DNA of 64,000 bases from Neostapfia colusana (lineage: Eukaryota; Streptophyta; Magnoliopsida; Poales; Poaceae). This document shows positions 57,838 to 64,000 of the stretch, in pieces. Made by a program: the position numbers and the translations under genes. The stretch lies in NCBI GenBank assembly GCA_030760725.1, contig JASWHV010000008.1, positions 45,208,057 to 45,272,056 of the forward strand, written 5' to 3'. Each line of letters begins with the position of its first letter. Position 1 is the first letter of the stretch. Under the pieces are notes generated by a model. That model saw only the letters and a program-made list of their open reading frames with translations, had not been told where the DNA came from and did no database searches.

Positions 57838-59480
57838 ATGTCAGGACCCAACGACAGCTCTCTTCCAAATCCCGAGGCCGAAGCAGCTCGTCAAGCCGCT
57901 TATCGTGCGGCAGCCGTGGCAGAAGCAGTAGAGGCTGCTGCAAGGGAAGCTCGGACGAAGAAACGGTCTGACAGGGAAGCCCAATCCTCCCAGTCCGTTG
58001 ACCCTCCGAGGAGAAAGAGACTAGTCACTCTAAAAGACAAACAACCTGCCGAGCCACAAAAAACAACCCATGACAAAGGAAAAGGCAAAGCAACTGATTC
58101 TTCCAGAAAGAAGGCTCTAGCCAACAGGGGACTCGTCATTCGTGACAACCCTAGACAGGGAAGGGAAAATCCCCCACAGGGCCATGTTGGGCCCCTTGAA
58201 AGGGCACCTCCCATGCACAATCCAAACCGTCAACCCAATTTGGCGAGTGCAACCTTCAAGGGGAAAGGAGCCGACAAGGCCAGAAGGTTCCGGGAGGAGG
58301 AGGTCTACAAGTACGAGAAGTCCACACAGACCCTCGCTTCTGGTGTGACTTCCATTGTGACTACTACCGGCATGTCTATCTCCCAATGAAGACACCGGTA
58401 GTTGATGCTCAGTGGGTGGACTGGCCATACATGGCCAACAAGAAACCTCAAGCCTTTGATGCAGTAATCGAAGCAACGGAGCGGCATGGGATCAAAGACT
58501 TGATGGCTTTTAAATATGACTGGAACATTGAGGTCATAGTCCAATTCTACACCACTTGTTACTTCCACACCTACGGAAACAGGAAAATAACATGGATGAC
58601 AAATGGTGTGGTGTACTCTGTCCTATATGATGAGTTCGCTCGCATCCTAGGACTTGGGGAGCATTTGAACTATGAGATAATAGTTCACAATGAGAGAACT
58701 CTGGGAAAGGATGACTTGGACTTCATGTATCCCTCCTATCTCTCCTATGAGGCATCCTCCACCCACAACATCAAACCCTTCTTTGGAGTGATGAACAGAG
58801 TTCTAAGGAAGACTCTAGCTCCAAAAGATGGAGATGCGGGGATGATACAGGGGTACCTCAGAAACCTGTTGAAGCTGCTCAATGAAGAATAGAAATTCAA
58901 TGTCTTTGACTACATGTACAACAACATCTTCAACATCTCCCACACCCCGAACAGATCCTGTGGCTATGCACCATACATCATGTGCATGATTGAAAAAGTC
59001 ACAGGGCTAGAGTTTGCAAAGGATGTGAAGCACCGGAAGCTCCATCCTCAGATGCCGACTCCTCTTCCTCGCCCTCCTGCATCCATGGGCAGGGGATCCA
59101 CTGCTGCTCCATCCTCTTCTGCCGGACCATCCGTTCCTCCGTCATCGAGTGGCTCCTCTAGTGGACTGCTCAAGATCTTCAAGGCAATATTCTCCTCGTG
59201 CCGGAAGGTGGAAGTTCGCACGCAGAAGATGAAGCAATGCCAAGAGAAGTATCTCAAGGCCATGTGCGACAAGATGGAGATACCTATGTCTCCACCGTCA
59301 TCAGATGATCATGACGTGACAGAGTTTCCCACTCTCACGGAGGATGAGCTTGCCTATTTTAGATCCACCTCAGCTGCTCCTCCTACCTCCCACACCCATC
59401 ACCAGGATGACGATGAAGAAGAGGATGAGGACGAAGAGACCCAGAGTGACCAAGACGAAGATCAAGATGATAGTGATTAG
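57838..59480 (+). pseudogene. S ORF3 ('env-like' position of SIRE elements)
   Basis: Third ORF after pol. Part 1 (57838-58389) starts MSGPNDSSLPNPEAEAARQA and is Ala-, Arg- and Lys-rich. It shifts frame near 58330 into part 2 (58386-58892: HVYLPMKTPVVDAQWVDWP, RKITWMTNGVVYSVLYDEFA, RILGLGEHLNYEIIVHNERT). A TAG at 58890-58892, where Trp fits, precedes part 3 in the same frame (FNVFDYMYNNIFNISHTPNR, CGYAPYIMCMIEKVTG, then a Ser/Pro linker, a short helical region and an acidic Asp/Glu tail). Position, order and tail match the third ORF of grass SIRE elements, called env-like by convention. I see no signal peptide, transmembrane segment or fusion motif, so an envelope role is not supported. Confidence 0.82.
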
Positions 59481-59885
59481 GTTTTCTCCTTTTTCCTTCC
59501 CTTTTTGGTGCCTTGATGCCAAAGGGGGAGAGAATAAGGGGGAGTAGTCTAGTCATAGTCTCGCTCATTAAATTAAACTCATTTCATGAAGGTTTGTAAT
59601 AACTATGCTACATTATGCCACGTTATGTTATGACTATGTTACTATTTCTCTTCAAATTATGCCATATTGAAATCTTCTTGCTCATAAATGTTATATCTTT
59701 CTAAATGTGGTTACTGTATATACTTTGTCACACCACCACCACACATGTAAGCATGAAATTCCCCATAAACTCACTCTTGTGCACATTTTTCTCTCGTTCT
59801 TGATAATCCATTATGCATACATCTAGGGGGAGTAAATATTTATGGAAACAATCTACTATATCTACTTTTCAAAAATCTTAATGAG
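59481..59885 (+). other. S: 3' untranslated region, truncated
   Basis: Contains GATGCCAAAGGGGGAGAGAA (59516-59535) and a second AAGGGGGAG, then AGGGGGAGT near 59826. These purine runs are typical of the end of SIRE elements. No LTR follows; sequence passes into the T5 3' UTR near 59885. Confidence 0.6.
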
Positions 59886-59940
59886 TTGTAATTACCTTCC
59901 GTCTCATCTTTCTTTTGTAATCTCGGGACGAGATTCTTTT
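59886..59940 (+). other. T5: 3' untranslated fragment
   Basis: Contains CTCGGGACGAGATTCTTTTA, the same as the T2 tail and near the T1 tail. It starts abruptly, so the T5 body is lost or was displaced. Confidence 0.7.
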
Positions 59941-59953
59941 AAGGGGGGAGGGT
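59941..59953 (+). promoter_or_regulatory. T5 polypurine tract
   Basis: AAGGGGGGAGGGT directly before TGTAAAGGTCCC. Confidence 0.85.
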
Positions 59954-62900
59954 TGTAAAGGTCCCAAAAATGTGAATACAAAGAAACGTGAGTTTGCACA
60001 AATGTTAGAGTCATGTGTATGAAAAAGGGGCTTAGTTGAAACTTTGTCCCACATATGATAACATAGGTCAGATTCTTCTAAACCAACTTAGGGCTATTGC
60101 ATGGATGGACCTAATGTGGATTAAAACCACAGAATTGAAGAGCTCAAGTGCAATGGAAGGGTTTAAAAATCATAGATGGACTAAAGGTAAATTCAAACTC
60201 CAAGTGAGGGAAGGACACAATGAGAAATTCAAAACTGTTGTGTCCAAACTATTGTTTGCAGCAGCTAACACAAGGATCAAGTGGCATATTTGAATTCCTT
60301 AGGTCCAAATTAGTGGGGAGGCAAAGTGTCATTAATTTTTGAAAAGATTTGCTGCTCATTTTTCCAAAGGGAGTCAAATGTGCAAAGAATTCAAATGAAC
60401 ATTTGAATTTGCATGGAATTTGTCCAAACTTGTCAAATGAGCTCAGTTTCCAATTTTCCAACAATTGGGTTGGATAATTGTCAAACTTTGGAGATATTTT
60501 GAGGAAAAGAGGTACTGAATTATGGGGCCCACATGTCATTGTGGGAAATGAGTGTGCAAAAGATCTTCAGCTCAGGCGGTGCACGGTCTCTGTTTTTCTC
60601 CTCCTCGTGAAGTCATCGCGCCACCGAGATCGCCTCGGTCCTTCTCACCGTGCGACACCGGGGCAAGGCCGACGCCACCTCTCCCTTGCGACCTCTGTGC
60701 TGGCGAGCTGTTTCCCCCCTCCTTATCACGCAGCTCGCGCGTTGTCCTCGGTTCCCACTCTCGCGCGCACAACAGGGACCTTCCGGCGCCATTTCTCGTT
60801 CTGTCTGTTGCAAACCGCGTCGCCCCCTCCACTGCCCGAGTGATCCACGGAAGAAGTGAGCGCCAGCGTGTGCTCTAGCGACCCATCGCTCTACTCCGTG
60901 GCGTTGCCGCATCGTTTGATCACAATTTGACGAATTTCACCGGGCACCGAGGCTCACCATCGGGAAAACTGAGCGGGTCTCACATGGATAGCCCCACCGA
61001 GAGCTTCTCCGGCCCGAGCTAGAGCGCCCTCGGATGCGCTGGAAGCCCCTGATGCTCATCCTCAAAGCTCAAGCCATGAGATGATCTACCGGGCTCGAAT
61101 TAGGGAAAAGATCGCCGTCGGGCACCATCCGACCTTCTGATACGGTAATACCAAATTCGATTGTCCCTCTCACTCTTAGGCCATCAAATCTTGCACACAC
61201 GAGCTGGGCTAGCCGGCGATCTTTTGCCCTTTTGCAACCAATGCCTGAAAACCATTGTTCACGATGTATTTCACACTTTTTCCACGGCGGTTATGGTGGG
61301 GCGGTTCGGGCTCCCGATGAGAACTAGGTTAGGGCCATTTGCAGGCTGCTTCACCACCCGGACGATCCTCCCTGGCGTCCACTGGTGCTGTAGTGCCGTT
61401 CCACCGAGGTCTGGGCAGGCTAGGATGACCGGGCGACGTTGCCGAACCGGTCCAGAGCCGCCGCGCCGTGGCCAGCTAGGTTAGAGCCATCGCCGGCCGG
61501 GGAAGAGGGTTCCATCGTGTTCAGCATGTGAAATAAGGCCCTAGCGGCGAGGGAGAGCTCGGGGGATGGCCGGGAGGCTGGGATCCGTCGAACTCCGGCG
61601 AGCACGGCGGCGCGCGGGCGCGGGGGCCGGAGGTAGAAGACGACCCGGTGGGTCCCGCCCGTCAGCGACGGTTTTTCAAATATTTGATCGGCTGTGGCGC
61701 AGGGATCTGGTGTGGTGGCGCGGGAAATACCCTGTAGCCTCGCGTGGCTTGCCCCGACGCGTGACACCTGTCCCCGGACCCACAGCCAGTATTTGAACAT
61801 TTTGGGGAATTTCAGTTTTTAGTTCAAACTTTGAATAGCTACAACATTGGGTAGGAGAATCCAAAAATTGTGAAACAAATTTCGTTGGATTCCTCTGATA
61901 GAGTACTATCCAAATGTAGAACCCAATTTGTATGAAACCCTTTATTTAATTCTGTAAAATTCTTTAAAGCTTTCTAGCAAAAGAATTTTAGAGGGAGTTT
62001 GGTTAATCCAAAAATCCTCAAATTTTGCCAGAATAGTCTTTAGGGTATTAGTGCACACCTGTAAAATTCTCAACTCATTTGGAGTTGATTTAGTTAGGTT
62101 AATTCTGATTTTAAGTTTCTGTATTCAAATGAATACAGAAAACAATTTCAGAGAATTTCCAAAACTTGGAAATTCAGTTCTAGCTATTCCTCAGCTCCAA
62201 AAATTCTAGGAAAATTCATGCAAACTCTATGAGCTATAATGGAAATTGTAGTTCACTATTTTTTGCATGAACATGGGTGTGATCTCAGAATTAATTCTTC
62301 ATTGCTTAATTGCTTGGAAAATTATTCTGAACAAACCACTCAATAAAAAGTGCTAATTTTTGGTCCAGAGTGTTTTCTTGTGACAAGGAACACACATGAA
62401 AATCCTCAGCTCCATTGGAGCCCTGGATCACCCCTGTTCCTTTTAACCTCCTTAAGTGATCAATATAGAAGAGGGGGAAAACCACTTAGCCTTTAATCAT
62501 ATGCTTAGATCCAAACCTAGACCACAAGCACCAGTGTCATTTTAAATTCTTAAACAGAGTTCCAGTTTTTGAAAAACTGTTATTAGGACTTGTAGCAAAG
62601 TCTTTACAATTAAACGATATGCATATTCATCACGTGTAGTATCTACGTGGAGGAGTTGAAGTCATCGGAGTAGAAATCAAGGAAAGAGAAAAGAGGTTGA
62701 TCAAGCACCAAGTGGTCTTCACTAACTGCATATATATCTAAGTCACCTGCAAAACAAAGGCAAGCCCCGGTTTGCATCAAATTTACAAGTTTTTATTTGT
62801 ATTCACTACATACGTCTAGTATTATATTTATTGCATTACGTCTAGATGGTATGAAACCCCAAATGCATGACACAGAAAACCCTGGAGTTTAATGTAGGAT

Positions 62901-64000
62901 AGGTTATCAATTAATTATAACTGTTGTTCTCAATAAAAGTGGATTAAAAGAGGCATAACTCTAGTAGGCAGATTCCTACTCGTGAAATGGGATTAAGGGG
63001 AATCAATCGGAAGAGTTGGGAATTGATCCTCATAATTGGGAATGGAGACCGGGCATTGGATGGAAGGTCAAGGACGTGGTCCTGTGAGCCTAGACTATGT
63101 CTGAGTCGATTAAGGCCCGTTCTGGTGTGCGGCCCCGCTGGACAAGTTTGAGTTGTGTACCGGATGCATACTGGCAATATGGGACCCAGGAAACCGATGT
63201 AACATGTTAACCTGGGTGTCGAGGCATACCTCACCGTCTGATGCCGATGCTGAAAGGATAGAGAAGTCGGCTCTACGAGGGTTTGCCGTAGAGAGACTTA
63301 ATCCCAGTCGGTGGGACCGGTTCGACATTTGGGTGTCGTGTGAAAGGTGGCCACGTACGGCGTCAGTGACGGTTGCTGTGTGCAACGTCGAGTACGGGCG
63401 TACGTGTCGTGTCAGCCGGGTGTTTTTGATTGCAATCACCGTCGCTCGCGGTAGTGAGCATACTTGTACACTGAGTCGTGACGTAGTAATAAACCGGGGA
63501 AATATTTAATATGCTTCGTGGGTAATCCTCATAATGGAGATGAGGAACGATCAACACTTCACTAAATTTAATTTCCACCTTGGGCTAGAAGCGTCGAGGC
63601 AAAGCGTTTCTTGTTTGATTGTGGAGTCTCGACGTTGATGGCGCAAGGTCTGTATGAGTCTAGGGTAGTTCACTAAAGTTACTTTCACCTCGGGCAAGTG
63701 ACATCGAGATGAAGCGTTTCTTGTTGATTGTGGGTTCTCGATGTAAGTTGCGCGAGGTCTATAAAAGTTGATTAAAACTGGAAGCAAGGACTCTCCTTTA
63801 GCTCAAGTTCATCGTTTATGAAAAATGCTATAACCAGCCCTCTATTTCCATCATATAGAGTTTCATGACAAGGGTGACGGGTCAGTCTTGCTGAGCTTCG
63901 TGCTCACAGATACTGCACAAGTTGTTTTGCAGGAAATAACTGTACGCTGAGATGTACGGGTGCCTAAGGAGATTTGGAACTCTCCGAGTGGTGAACTCAG
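59954..64000 (+). repeat. T5: 3' LTR, Tekay-type, running off the window
   Basis: Begins TGTAAAGGTCCC. More than 4.0 kb, diverged from the other LTRs but with the same order of parts: GC-rich block at 60570-61790, motif GGCAAGCCCCGGTTTGCAT at 62759-62777, the gggacccaggaaaccgatg module near 63180, two tandem stem-loops at 63590-63744, and TTTTGCAG ending at 63932. ORFs at 60478-60912 and 61420-61800 lie in the GC block and are not conserved. Confidence 0.85.
63560..63780 (+). repeat. T5: tandem duplication carrying two copies of the LTR stem-loop
   Basis: Two units of about 110 bp, each TTTCCACCT/TTTCACCT, GGGC, stem-loop, then GCGCAAGGTCT or GCGCGAGGTCT. Stems: AGCGTCGAG/CTCGACGTT (63590-63598, 63628-63636, one G-U) and ACATCGAGA/TCTCGATGT (63701-63709, 63736-63744). 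The units differ in stem sequence yet both pair. Confidence 0.7.

Noticed and set aside
57838..59480. S ORF3 as a true envelope protein
   Set aside because: No signal peptide, transmembrane helix or glycoprotein-like features are visible; the name env-like reflects position only.

Overview
The window is plant nuclear DNA made almost entirely of nested LTR retrotransposons. I found no host gene, tRNA or rRNA gene, or CRISPR array. Ty3/gypsy chromovirus elements of the Tekay/Del type with roughly 4 kb LTRs, a short-LTR Ty1/copia element, and a SIRE/Maximus-type copia element with a third ORF together suggest a large grass genome, probably panicoid. That last point is inference; no sequence fixes the species. 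Labels T0-T5, C, Y and S are mine.

Left and centre. T3 is the oldest host layer: a minus-strand Tekay-type element whose body is split by a later insertion. Its integrase, RNase H and RT lie at 3880-7039. Its protease start, gag, an extra ORF, leader and 5' LTR lie at 39807-44830. A plus-strand LTR (T0, 1-3879) from an element lying to the left is inserted near the end of T3 pol. T1 (plus strand, 7040-39801, flanked by GTGGG) sits inside the T3 protease. T1 carries two younger insertions. T2 (12315-24701, TSD GATAT) lies in the T1 leader; it has two near-identical 4.85 kb LTRs but an internally deleted, non-coding body. C (31531-37601, TSD GCTTG, minus-strand copia with about 165 bp LTRs) lies inside the T1 3' LTR. 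T1 gag-pol (25115-29526) keeps almost one reading frame but has several nonsense codons.

Right. The T3 5' LTR meets a plus-strand Tekay LTR fragment (T4, 44830-47186) head to head. T4 is cut by another LTR-like sequence starting TGTAACACCCC (Y, 47187-49450). Y is in turn cut by S (49451 to about 59885), a SIRE-type copia with a 1.73 kb 5' LTR, gag, pol and a third 'env-like' ORF but no 3' LTR. S abuts a fragment of another Tekay element (T5): 3' UTR, polypurine tract and a 3' LTR running off the window.

None of the elements is intact as read, but S and C are closest. The strongest unexplained signals are in the non-coding parts. The Tekay LTRs share a stem-loop whose stem sequence varies with pairing largely kept, around a nearly fixed loop. 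They also share a fixed 19-21 bp motif. Several ORFs (T1 gag, T3 gag, the T3 extra ORF, S ORF3) begin within 0-3 nt of a good 3' splice-site consensus, suggesting that these elements use spliced messages.
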